Below, one piece after another: positions 9,762 to 19,660 of a DNA stretch of 30,643 nucleotides. Every line of letters starts with the position of its first letter. Position 1 is the stretch's first letter. Position numbers and translations under genes: made by a program. The notes beneath the pieces are model-generated. The model saw only the letters and a program-made list of their open reading frames with translations. It did no database searches and was not told the origin of the DNA. The DNA is taken from positions 383,982 to 414,624 of the forward strand of contig WELB01000019.1 of the NCBI GenBank assembly GCA_009602725.1, given 5' to 3'. The stretch comes from Spirogloea muscicola. Its lineage: Eukaryota; Streptophyta; Zygnematophyceae; Spirogloeales; Spirogloeaceae.

Positions 9762-11052
9762 TCATGGGCTTGTTTCAAAATTCTCTGGGCTGTCATCAAG
9801 CTGCTTAGGATCCTCAACCTGAACCTCGAGGATTTCCTGCAGTCAAGTAACAAATCTTACAGTTAGGGTGCTTATCAGGCACAGGGTGCAACTACTGCCA
9901 CTTCAGTTCAAAACAGCAGTGCGTTGGGGTGTCTGACTGCGCTGAGCTGTACACTTAGCTGCTGCAGTGTTCAGCCACAGCAACGTGCAACAGTACATGT
10001 CTGGTTTCTTCGGGTACTTAATCAGTCTCACAGTCAGGTACTTGGATGATCTCACAGGTATTCTCTTCTGCAAGAAGTTGCCAAGTCGAGCAAGGACCAT
10101 GGAGCGCTCATGCCAAAAACGTCCTTGCAGCTTAATAGTCACAAAGGGCCCATCTAACTCAGCAAGTTCTGCCACTCCTGCAACAATTGAACGCAGAACT
10201 CGATTAGCAGCTGCACCTCCAAGGTCTAACTGTTGCAGTCTGAGCACAAATCATGCTTAATAGCCAGGACATTGGTCAGGTGACGAAGGACGGAAGACTA
10301 TGTAGGTAGGACATCTAAGCTGAATTGAGGGTTGTAAGTGAGAAGGAAAGGCAATGAAATGCAAGGAGGTGGTGACAGAGGTTCCACAATATAGAACTGA
10401 CCAGTAATGCCCACGGAGGTGTCAAAAAGCTGAGCCAACTGCAGGAGCAAATAAAGAACGTCACCTCTCACAGCACCATTGAATGATACTCTAAGTCGTG
10501 ATGCGCAAGCCCAGAAGGGAACTAAACAAGCAGTGAAAGACTGTTGAGCTCTAGGAAAGTGGAATGCATGATCCTCGGTATTATCAAGCGCAGAGATGCA
10601 CTGCGAATACGGGTATTGACAGCGCACTTGCTATTACGTACCTGCTCTAACTTGGCACTAAGTAAAGCTCAACGAAAAGCTTCACTGGTTTGTATGAGTG
10701 TAGGGTCGAAATAGGTCAGAGTGACTGAACAAGAGGACCACCAAGAGCTTAGGCCGCATACCTCAGAGCGGGCCTCCAAGAGCACCTTCTCAACGTTCTC
10801 TTCCGTGAGGTCCAGTGGAGGTCCAGCTGGTGTGCATTGCGGGAGCACCAGTTGTCTGCATTGCCAGGTGCGCACAAGAGCCGGCTCCCAGCGGCTGCCT
10901 CGGCTGCAGAGCGCCGACTTCCTCCGACGAGCTGGGCCAGCGCAGGCGGACGCACGCATGGCGGTGTCGGGGTGGAGTGGAGTCCGAGTGACGCGCGCCG
11001 GAAGCGATGGGCCATGGACGAGCCCCGGCGAGGCCGCAACTGCGGTGCCCAT
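9762..11052 (-). CDS. NifU-like (NFU C-terminal fold) plastid protein lacking the CXXC cluster ligands
   Basis: Four exons, 11052-10762, 10438-10402, 10177-10056 and 9836-9762 (stop TGA 9764-9762), giving 174 residues from the ATG at 11052. Phases close as 0, 1, 0. Residues 1-75 are rich in Ala, Arg, Ser and Pro with few acids, as in a chloroplast transit peptide. Then come LTEENVEKVLLEARSE (82-97), LFDTSVGIT, VAELAELDGPFVTIKLQG (111-128), RFWHERSMVLARLGNFLQKR and the C-terminal EDPKQLDDSPENF. The order LTEENVEKVL, then GPFVTIKLQG, then an amphipathic helix and IPEI mirrors NFU-type Fe-S scaffolds. Where NFU has GSCPSS with its CXXC, this protein has RFWHERS and no cysteine. I recall a conserved plant/algal family with this exact tail but not its name or function. 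The start could lie further upstream. Confidence -1.
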
Positions 11053-11529
11053 CAAGAGGCTCCTCCAAGGCTCGACGGCCCAACGACGGTGTCTAACGGC
11101 GGGGCAAGTCCACGCAACGTCCTCCAGAGCTCTGGTTGCGACCGTGGTGTCTCAGACCGCCGCGACGAGTCCGGTCTTGCGACGCCGCTGCAGGCGCTCG
11201 ATGTCGGCGCCGGTCGTCTCAAGAGGCAGCTCGCCAGGCTCAGCCTGCCACAGCTGCGGTGAGACGGGCTCGCGGGAGCCAGCCGTGGCCGCCATGGCCG
11301 CCATGGCGTTCTCCGGGTGCAGCAAGCGCCAGGCAGGCCTTCGGGATTTGGGGTTTAACCTCTGTTACCGACAAACTAGCGGCGGCTGCCGCCGTTAAGA
11401 GGCAAATTGGCTCACGGGCAGCGTCTGCCCTCGCCAGAGGTCTCCCGAGTCGGCACTGGCTGACGTGACCTTAACCGCAGACGCAAGCGGGAAGTTAGAG
11501 CGAAGTAAGCGCCGGCCCACCGAGCCGCC
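11053..11529. promoter_or_regulatory. Shared divergent upstream region, NifU-like gene / FCF2
   Basis: These 477 bp separate the start codons of a reverse-strand gene and a forward-strand gene, so both core promoters and both 5' leaders must fit here unless an upstream exon is missed. The middle contains GGGGTTTAACC, a weak telo-box relative. On the reverse strand an ATG at 11304 opens a 50-codon frame in the same frame as the NifU-like start and stops at 11152 (reported as a finding). No TATA box is convincing. Confidence -1.
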
Positions 11530-11720
11530 ATGGCCCCCGTGCTGCGGCCGCGCGGGCGCGGCACGCCGGCGCCGTCGCCGGCGGCGGCGGCGGTCTCACC
11601 AAATGGTGCCGACGAGGAGGTGGGGCTCGCGGGCGAGGTCGAGGAGGACGGCAAGGGCGCGGCGGCGCCGGGCGAGTTAGATGGCAGCGGGGATGTCGGC
11701 GACGGCGACGGCGGCGGTGG

Positions 11721-11761
<41 letters not shown>

Positions 11762-14094
11762 CCGACGACGACGACGACGACGACGACAGCCAGCTCCTGG
11801 ACATGCTGGTGGCGTCGATGCGCAGGGAGCTCGCCGCCGAGGCGGCCGGGCCCTCCAGGTGCGTGACCACGCTTCTTGAGACCGCGGTTCGAGTCTGGAG
11901 AAGGGCGGGCGCGACTTCACCCCCGCCTCATCGTGTTTGGCGGTCTCGTCTATCAGCGTAGAGGCCGTGCGCTGACCATTCTAGTCGACTGAGCTCAGTG
12001 GCTCAGTATCCTACTTACGGAACCTCAAGCCCCATCCTGGCAAACGGGCCCGTCGCCCATGTGTTCGTCAGCTAAGATGTCTCCTTCAGGAGCTCTTTTC
12101 GCCAGGAGCTCTTTGTGTCTATACCCTAAATCCTAACCTATTGAATAGCGACCTTTATGTGTTGGCCCGTTATTAGTGAGCGGGTCAATTTGCAGTTGGT
12201 AATGTACGTCGTCATATGTGCTTCCCTTCGTACTTGGCCACTTCGGCCTTATTCTTAAGTACACAAAAGCCCTTCTTGTTGGCTCCTTTTTGATGTCTAC
12301 CTGCTTCTGCTATAACCAAGGGGTCACATTGGCGTGCTAGCTTGATTGGAAGAGATGTTTCACATCCACTTCATGCCCTTACCACTTAGTCAAGCTTCAT
12401 TCGTAGGAATGAGCAAGACCCACTAGGCATTCGTCACTAATCGAATGCTGTGACCTTGTGACCATGCAGGGCTGAGGGCATTGTGGAAGATCCTCCCGTA
12501 GCCTCTGCAACCATGGGGAATGTCCACAATGACAGAAGGTCCTCCGTTGTGCTGCTCAATTTCCATTGGACCATGCAAACTTGATATATAAGGTCGACTA
12601 CACAAAGCAGTGCAACCATGGTTTATAAGGCTCAAATCAGAAAGTTTGTCATTGGAATGGTTCCACCTTGTTTCTACCAGATGCATTCAGAGACTATGTC
12701 TCTGGCATGGATATTTGAAGACGAGGCACAAACTATGACACTCATACCATCCATGTTACCCACAGAGACCCATCTACAAAAGAAGGAGAAAGGGCAGAGA
12801 AAACTCCCGAAGGCGAGGAAATACGATGGGCACCTGATACAGGCTTGCCACTGGCTTTGAAAGTGGAGGGCGGGGCCATACCAGGGCAACTGCCAGGCAC
12901 AACCTGGAAGGCAGATCCTACGGAACAGATGAAATTTGAGCTTCAGAAGAACCTGGAGCAGCTGGCAACTGTGCCGTCCGTGGAGAGCAGAAAGGCAGCC
13001 AGGGCCATGCGAAAGCAGGCTCCAACAACTGCTGGACCCAAGTGGTAAGTTATACTCTGAACGATTGCTTAGATAACCTGCTTTCATCCTGTTCTGTCTG
13101 GTTGGACTTTTTGGTTGAAGACAGGAGTTGGCTTGTGCCTTGCATAGATGTTCCTGCGATGCTTGTCTAAAGCATCGCATACGAAGCAGGTTTGATCTGC
13201 CAGCAACTACGATAACTCCGGATATGAAGCAAGAGCTACGTCTCCTCAAGGTTAGTCGACATGGGACGGAAGGGGACTGTATGATCACTGTTTACACAAC
13301 TTTGATAGAAAGTACAAAACGATGAGATACTATGCAAGCTCATACAGATATGCAAGCGCAAGCCTGCTTAAGCTTGCATGTCTGTTACCTTTTTCATAAC
13401 ACCATACTGATCAATTGTAGTACCTTCTGAGAAAGCACACGTCGTAAGTTGATATAGAGTTGTCCCTGCCTTGGTACTAATGGACCACATATCGTGTTCT
13501 GCAGCTACGTACTGTACTGGATCCAAAGCGTCACTATCGGGCTCCTGATACAACAAAATTTCCAAAGCACTTCCAGGTACAAGCAGCATATGCCTACCTG
13601 CAGTTGCCAGAGCTTTAGCCGGTGTCTGGCTTGGCCTGTAACCCAGCAGGACACGCTGCAAGGCAAAAGGATGAGAGTCTGTTGTTTCAATGATATTTGT
13701 GCAGATAGGGACTGTCGTGGAGGGTCCAGCTGACTTCTACTCAGGCCGCCTCTCCAAGAAGGAGCGCAAGCAAAGCTTTGGTGCTGAGCTTCTTGCAGAT
13801 CCAGGGCTAAAACAATACAGGTGCTGTGACAGTCAGAAATATCACAATTGATTTCACCCACTTTCATCCACAATACTTCTTTTGGCCTCCTTTTGCATGT
13901 TGTACTTACGAGCACTCCAGGGGGCACATGCTTAGGCGGCTGCAGCAGTGGGGTCCCCAGACTGAAGGGTGATATGTGTCTGTGAGCACAGGAAGAGAAA
14001 GTACGAGGAAATACAGCAGCAGAAGCAGTCAGGAGGGAAAGGATTCTGGCGAGCCAAGAAAAACAAGCAGAAACCCAGGTGGGCGAGAACATAG
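11530..14094 (+). CDS. FCF2: FCF2-type pre-rRNA processing factor (TdIF2/DNTTIP2 family)
   Basis: Six exons, 11530-11858, 12766-13044, 13190-13250, 13505-13576, 13705-13820 and 13992-14094, coding 319 residues with all phases closing. FCF2 is a nucleolar component of the small-subunit processome needed for early 18S pre-rRNA cleavage. The C-terminal Fcf2 domain (about 200-310) is unmistakable: GPKWFDLPATTITPDMK, LRTVLDPKRHYR, KFPKHFQIGTVVEGPADF, YSGRLSKKERKQSFGAELL and ADPGLKQYRKRKYEEIQ. The N-terminus is low complexity: Ala/Pro/Gly first, then alternating Asp-Gly, then eight consecutive Asp (about residues 57-87), as in many nucleolar acidic proteins. The first intron is unusually long (907 nt) and contains a copy of a dispersed repeat. 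The exon 2 acceptor at 12765 has a poor pyrimidine tract but is the only one I found that keeps the frame. Confidence -1.
11698..11790. repeat. Coding (GACGGC)n / (GAC)n repeat in FCF2 exon 1
   Basis: Hexamer GACGGC units followed by a pure GAC run encode alternating Asp-Gly and then poly-Asp. The repeat keeps a multiple of three, so length changes would alter the acidic tract without breaking the frame. Confidence -1.
12155..12270 (+). repeat. Dispersed repeat, copy 1 (in FCF2 intron 1)
   Basis: About 100 nt resemble 26521-26628 on the same strand. Shared blocks in the same order are CCCG, GAGCGGGTCA, ATGTGCTT, TACTTGGCCA and GGCCTT. By eye identity is roughly two thirds to three quarters. 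The head forms a short inverted repeat (GGCCCG against CGGGTC). No coding sense is evident and element ends are not defined. Confidence -1.
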
Positions 14095-14974
14095 ATCACC
14101 GGTGCAGATAAAATGAAATATTTTCATCTTACGTTATACCACAGCTCCTGTATAAGGTGCTGATTGGCCTTGTTGCGAAATAAGGCCTTATTCCGCAACA
14201 TTTTCCAGCTGTACTTTGGCTGTGTACTGCAATCATGACAGAAGGGGGTCCAGTCTTCGAGTATATCTGAGCAGTCGTTTGAGCATTGTTGATAAGCTCA
14301 GTACTTGACTTGACTGTCAACAGTACGGGTTGGCCACCAACAGTCACCAGCTTTCTACAGGAGCCACAGTCTTTGTCTAGAGCTCGCGATAAGCTATGAT
14401 CCAAGGTGCAGGACTTGGGGCCCGATCCCTGCCCGTCCTCAGTTCGTATTGCGTGACTGGAATGTGGGCTTTGACAGCCCAATCCACACAATCCGCACGG
14501 AGGGGTCCTTTGCAGGCACTGGAGTTGTGGTCCCATCTGCTGTTGACTGGCCCAAGGTTCCATTTGGGCTGGCCTGTCACAGCAAATCGACTCTAGCCCT
14601 CATATGCGAACCGTGGCACTGAGCGGGTCAGCTTAGTAGCATGCAATGCACGTGTAGACGTGCTTGTCTTCGTGCTTCGACGGTGAGGCCCTCCATTGCT
14701 CAATGCACTATTGTACCCCCCTTAAGAGTACATCGTTCAGGCAAAAGCTAGTGCAAATAGTGGGGCTACATGATGCGAAGCCCCATGCCAAGGTGGCCAA
14801 GGTAACCCGTGTAACGTTAGTGAGAATTAAGACAGTAAGAACCTATAAGCATAAGCTTCTCTCATGTTGGTAAAAGAAGACCGACAACGTTAATTCACAA
14901 TCTCGCGTCGGAGGATCGACTCCGCGGCGCTGCAGTGGTGCCGCCCGCGCGCCGCGGCGGCGGCGGCGGCGGCC
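14095..14974. other. Intergenic region, FCF2 / cyclin H
   Basis: These 880 bp hold the FCF2 3' UTR, the cyclin H promoter and leader, the palindrome at 14171-14200, and at about 14618-14676 a partial match to the dispersed repeat (exact CTGAGCGGGTCA followed by a similar GTGCTTGTCTTCGTGCTT segment). Reverse-strand frames of up to 144 codons cross 14129-14580 but resemble no family I know, so no gene is called. Confidence -1.
14171..14200. repeat. 30-nt near-perfect palindrome
   Basis: TGTTGCGAAATAAGG and its mate CCTTATTCCGCAACA are reverse complements at 14 of 15 positions, with no spacer. The centre is AAGGCCTT. It lies 77 nt past the FCF2 stop codon, so it may sit in the 3' UTR or terminator region. 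Confidence -1.
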
Positions 14975-17900
14975 ATGGCTGACTTCGAGTCGTCGTCGCA
15001 GCGCCAGCGGTGGCTGCTGCCGGCGGCGGAACTGGTGAGGGCCCGCCCGCTCGTACCTCGGCCGCTGCAGCAGTGGAGCCGTCCTTGGCAGTCCATCGCC
15101 GAGCGACAGCCACGCCGAGCGTCCAGCGAGCTGCGGCGGAGGCGGCCACCAGCTGACCCGAGCCGTGGCCCGTCGCTGCGGGAAACGCAGGAGGCCCGCC
15201 GCGCCGCCTGCAATCAGCGAGCCGTGGAGTCGCTGCACAAGGCGAGCATCTCAGTGTGCCAGGCCGGCTTGCTGACCATCGCTCAAGGCTGGACGCTGCA
15301 AGGCGCTCTGGAGGGCCTTCCGGCGGATTCCTGCGCGGCTGAGCGCGCAGCGGCTTGGCATACGCTGCGGCGCTGCAGTATGGGACGACGAAGAAGGAAG
15401 TGCCCCCCGATGGATCGAATGCTGAGGAGATGCCAATGGAGGAGTCCGCGCGAGGTAGCCCCTGTACACCTGTGAGATGTCTGCGATACTAAGGATACTA
15501 AGGACATTCTTCTTCTTCTGATACTAAAGATGTCATAGGAAGCGATTGAAGCGGTCAGAAGATAAGCTGATGAGTTCGGGGATATGCGAGACACTTCGTG
15601 ACTGCAGGCCAGATTGTCGTTGCTAACTCTTGCTTCACTTGCAGCAGCTGCTCTGGACACCTCCGGTCCTCTTCCAGAGGCCCTGACCGTGGAGGAAGAG
15701 GTCCTCATTCTGCGGTATTACGAGCACAAGATTCAGCAGGTCTGCGGGGCCTTCAACTTTCCGAATAAGATCCAGGTAAGATCTGAAACAGGAAAGCCAT
15801 GACTTGCTGAGAAGTCTGACAGAGGTGGAGATTGTTGCTCCAGCCCTCCAGCATGTGAAGCTTGTGCACTGCATTGGACACCTCTACTTGAGGAGTCTAC
15901 ACTTCACTCATGAAGGCAGACCTTTGGCACAGGCGACGGCCATCATGTACCTGAAGAGATTCTACCTGCGATGGTCGACCATGGAGCATGATCCCAAGCA
16001 CATTATGTGAGCAGGTTGAGCAACCTGTGATGGATACTGTCACCTTTATCACCAGTCAGTGCCAGCTTGTTCTCAGTACAGTACTTCGAGGTGGTCCAGT
16101 CTACTCTTTCAACCCCTGTTAAACTTCTTATCTGTTCATCTTCTTCAATGTTGCTGTGGCAGGCTGACATGTGTGTACCTGGCTTGCAAAGTTGAAGAGT
16201 TCCATGTGTCTGCGGAGGAGTTTGGCAAGGGTATTCAGCAGGATCCTCAAGTGGTGCTCAAAAACGAGCTGACTGTTCTCCAGGTAGCTCACGATGATCG
16301 TTTGGATTATTAGAGGAGAATGCTCACTTGTAGCCAAATCACAACTTGCATATGCTTTCTTGGCAGCATAGACAGAATAACTCTGATGGGCACTCATTCT
16401 GCAGTTGGACCACTTTCTTCTTGTGCAGGGCCTATGCTTCGAGTTGATCATCTATGCTCCATATCGCTCGTTGGAGGGACTTTTGCTTGACTATGAGGTT
16501 GGCAAGCTTGAACTTACTCATCTGCCAAGCAGTGCAATCGTCTTGAACCTCATGTCTTGGCTGCAAATACAACCACCTGACCCTTCAGCCAAGCTCTTGA
16601 CTTACAGCTTCTGTGCATGCAGGCCTCAACCACTGGCCAGGAGTTGACACTCTCGGCAGAGAAGCTGCAGGCAAGCACTTCCTTCGTTTACTTACAGTTT
16701 TGCAGCTTCATACATCATTCATACATGGCAGGCATGACACATCTCTTTAGAAATACAGAGTTTTTCTGTTTTGCACTGAAGGACATGATTAGGAAGTTCC
16801 TTCTGACCGGCAGATAAGCAGTACTGATTGGCGTTCTGGTCGTGCAGGAGCTCAGCCAAGCAGGGCGATTTGCAGCTGACAAAATAATGTTAACAGATGC
16901 TCCTCTCATGTATTCCCCTGGCAAGGTAGCGCCTCCTTCCAACTCCAGCATAAAGACTGCTAGACAACAATATAACATATTTTCCTATAATGCGTTTGCC
17001 ACTAGGGTTGTCAGAACCTCAGTTGATTATGCTTCAGAGTTGCATAAGCCTGAATATAACGGTGCTGCTAATGGCACATAATTGCTCCCCTCACTCAGAG
17101 CTGCTTCTCCTATGGCTGACATAATTTAGGTTATTAAGGATGGTTTGTTCCAACTTGTGTATTTTGTCTACTAGCTTGCAGTGGCAGCTCTTTGGAGCTC
17201 CTGCCGAGATCGTGGAGAGTCTGTATTTGAAAAGTGAGTCCTGAGCAACAATGTCTTCGTTGAAGCATGTTGCACTTGGCACTTGAGCTGGCTCCCCAGC
17301 CTTACTATCAGGTTGTGGTCAAATTGTAGCACAACGTGACAGGTGAATTCAGAGCTCATACTTGGCGTGCTTGCAGGTACTTGAAGAGCCTCATTGGTCG
17401 GCGAAAGGAAGGGCCACAAGTTTCTGAGTACATGGCCAACTTAGACGCCATTGTTCTCCAGGTACAATATCAATTAATCCATGCTCTTGTCATAGAAGGT
17501 TAGAAGTTGAACAGTTTAAGTATTGCTGCATTGCTAATGGGGGACAGTATTGCAGCAGTACTATTGTCTATCATAATGAGGACTCATCCTCCTGGAAGAG
17601 GAGGTCTGCAGCAGCATGATGGTGTGGTGGACTTTTTGCGGTGGTGTGAAGGTCGCAGGAGTTGCTAAGGTAGACGAGGGAGAGGTCAGACGAATTGATC
17701 GGAAACTGAAGTACTGCCGAAACCCAAGCCTGTTTCAAGACGAGTAAGTGAAGTAAACAATATACTCTCATTTTGCCATAACACTGCCTGTTCTTCATTT
17801 CCCAGACCTCTTGATTATGGGCTCCTTCCTGCCCTGGCAGGCAGGCCAAGCGGGGCAAGAAGGACAAAAACAGGACAAAGCGATCTTCCCATGACATGTC

Positions 17901-18202
17901 CACCCAGCGAGATGCCTCTGCTGGGTGAGCACTTCAACCTTTACTATAGTTCACTCCCTTCACATTCCGTATGTCGATTCATCTGCTGCTTGAGCACTTT
18001 CAACCTTCATCACTTTTCACTACCACTAGATTCTGCATGTCCAAGCAAATTGCAGCTTGTTGCAGAGGATGGCCATCGAGGAGATCGTACATCCTTGTGC
18101 TTCGCATTGACGCCTGTTTCCTGAAGTGCCCCTGATTGCAGGGAAGATCGTGCACTTCCACAGGCAAAGCGCCGGCAAAGTGCAGATATCATGCTATCCT
18201 GA
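14975..18202 (+). CDS. CYCH;1: Cyclin H (CDK-activating kinase / TFIIH subunit)
   Basis: Fourteen exons coding 362 residues (Arabidopsis CYCH;1 is 336): 14975-15034, 15191-15241, 15379-15454, 15645-15775, 15933-16006, 16163-16283, 16429-16497, 16623-16670, 16848-16925, 17175-17233, 17377-17461, 17652-17743, 17841-17924, 18142-18202. Cyclin H partners the CDK7-type kinase (plant CDKD) and MAT1 to phosphorylate CDK T-loops and the RNA polymerase II C-terminal domain. Seen: start [29 protein letters not shown], cyclin box with [79 protein letters not shown], and a lysine-rich tail. Two introns (15242-15378 and 16671-16847) begin with GC, and reading through the second reaches a stop. The exon 12 acceptor (17651) is the weakest. 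The exon 4 acceptor is a tandem NAGNAG. Confidence -1.
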
Positions 18203-19660
18203 GCAGCCTTCCAGTTCCCATGGATGCAGAGGCTACTGCTGCGCTTAGCACCCATTTTTGCTTTTCATGAGTTGTATAGGCCTCGACCTTTCTTGCGGTA
18301 CCTGCAAGTACTGCTCTGATGAAAGTGCTCGCATCTCCATCTCTCGGTTGCCAGCTGCTGTCAGTACTTTGAAGTCCGAAGTTGCACACAATCTGATTGC
18401 AACAATCGGTTGAGAAGCCGCTGCTTGGATGTTGGGCAACATATACTTTGGGAGTACATTGCGCGTTATGGCACTCGCTGGCTGGCAATTTACTTCAGCC
18501 AGATATGTTGGAGAAGCGCGCCTTGCTGGCATTGACACGCCACGTTCATGGCAAACCACTGCCGCGGTACGGTGATTGGGCTGGGACGTGCCAGCTCTGG
18601 CCTGTGCTTGCGGCACAGGAACCTTTGTGGACTCATGGCTGGCATAGACCGGCAGGCTGCTACCGCTGGAGGTGGCTACCGACCTTGCACCGTGACTGCA
18701 GTTTGCAGGAGTGCCAAGGGCAGCTCGGTTGCCGCTACAGGAGAAACTCTCACTGATGATGATAATGATAAAGCCAAAGATTAAGAGACAGAGACAATGG
18801 CCTGCCTCAGTCTCGCCGCATCAATTGCGCTAGCCATCAGAGCTGCCCACCTTGGGAACACGGCACTCTGATGTCGGCAGGCAATTGAGAGGGAGGTGGT
18901 CCTGCCATGGAAAGGGCAGTGGCTGTAAATGGCCAGCCTCAGAGACAGAACACGGCTGCTGAAATCAAGGGGCAGCTGTGCAAGCCAGCCGAGTGCTCAC
19001 AGCATGACTTTGGAGTGCGTTAACAGTACACGGCCCGCAGGCTGGGCAGGTAGGGCCTCTAATAAGCAATAGGAGTCAGATGAGCTGAGGGAAGAAAAAG
19101 GTGCTGCAGGTCTCCAGTTGTGGACACGATGTACCATTGAGACAAAGCGCGGTGTGCGCATGAAATTAGAAAGAGAGGCCAATTCAAGCCTTACACAAGT
19201 CCTGATAACGGGGTAATGAGCTGGCTAAGGGGGGACACTAGCATCCTCGAGTGAGCACATACATATCTGACTAGCTAAGCTGAGGAGCCAGACCACCACC
19301 ACGGAAGCCATCAGCCTGGCCTAGTGCACGCCCAGCACGCTGGTGTATTGCGAGTGCCTTGAGAACGGGCTGTGCTTGGATTGGGTTAGAAACGAATGAA
19401 AGGTAAACACAATCGAAAGGGGTAGAACGTTTGATGGGAAGCTACCATCCACGGCGTTAGCGGCAATTAGGCATTGATTGGAAGGTACTCCCCAAGCCGT
19501 CGGTCCTCAGTGCCATACCTGCGCCGGCGCCGGCGCCGTCGCCGCCGCCGCCGTCGCCGCCGCCGCCGCTGTNCGGCGGCGGCGACGGCCGCTTGACGAG
19601 TACGAGATGGCTGACCCCTGGCTCGCGGCGTGGCTGGCGCTGAGCCGGCGGGGCGCGCAG
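18203..19660. other. Intergenic region, cyclin H / DRG GTPase
   Basis: These 1.46 kb include the cyclin H 3' UTR and the DRG promoter. A forward open frame at 18548-18784 (78 codons from ATG) ends in an acidic TLTDDDNDKAKD tail, but I recognise no domain and cannot support it as a gene. From about 19500 the sequence is almost pure CCG/GGC triplets around an N at 19573. The first DRG exon is expected in this stretch but is not found. Confidence -1.
19573..19573. other. Assembly gap character (N) in inverted G+C-rich triplets
   Basis: A single N sits with GCC-type triplets on its left and GGC-type triplets on its right, so the flanks can pair with each other. Such a single N often marks a gap of unknown size. 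It lies 88 nt before the first detectable DRG exon. Confidence -1.

Noticed and set aside
11880-11898. B-box-like GGTTCGAGTCT, possible tRNA
   Set aside because: No T-stem pairing and no D-arm at the right distance on either side.
11412-11920. Reverse-strand Arg- and Ser/Pro-rich frames opposite FCF2 exon 1
   Set aside because: These are the complement of the Asp-Gly coding repeat.
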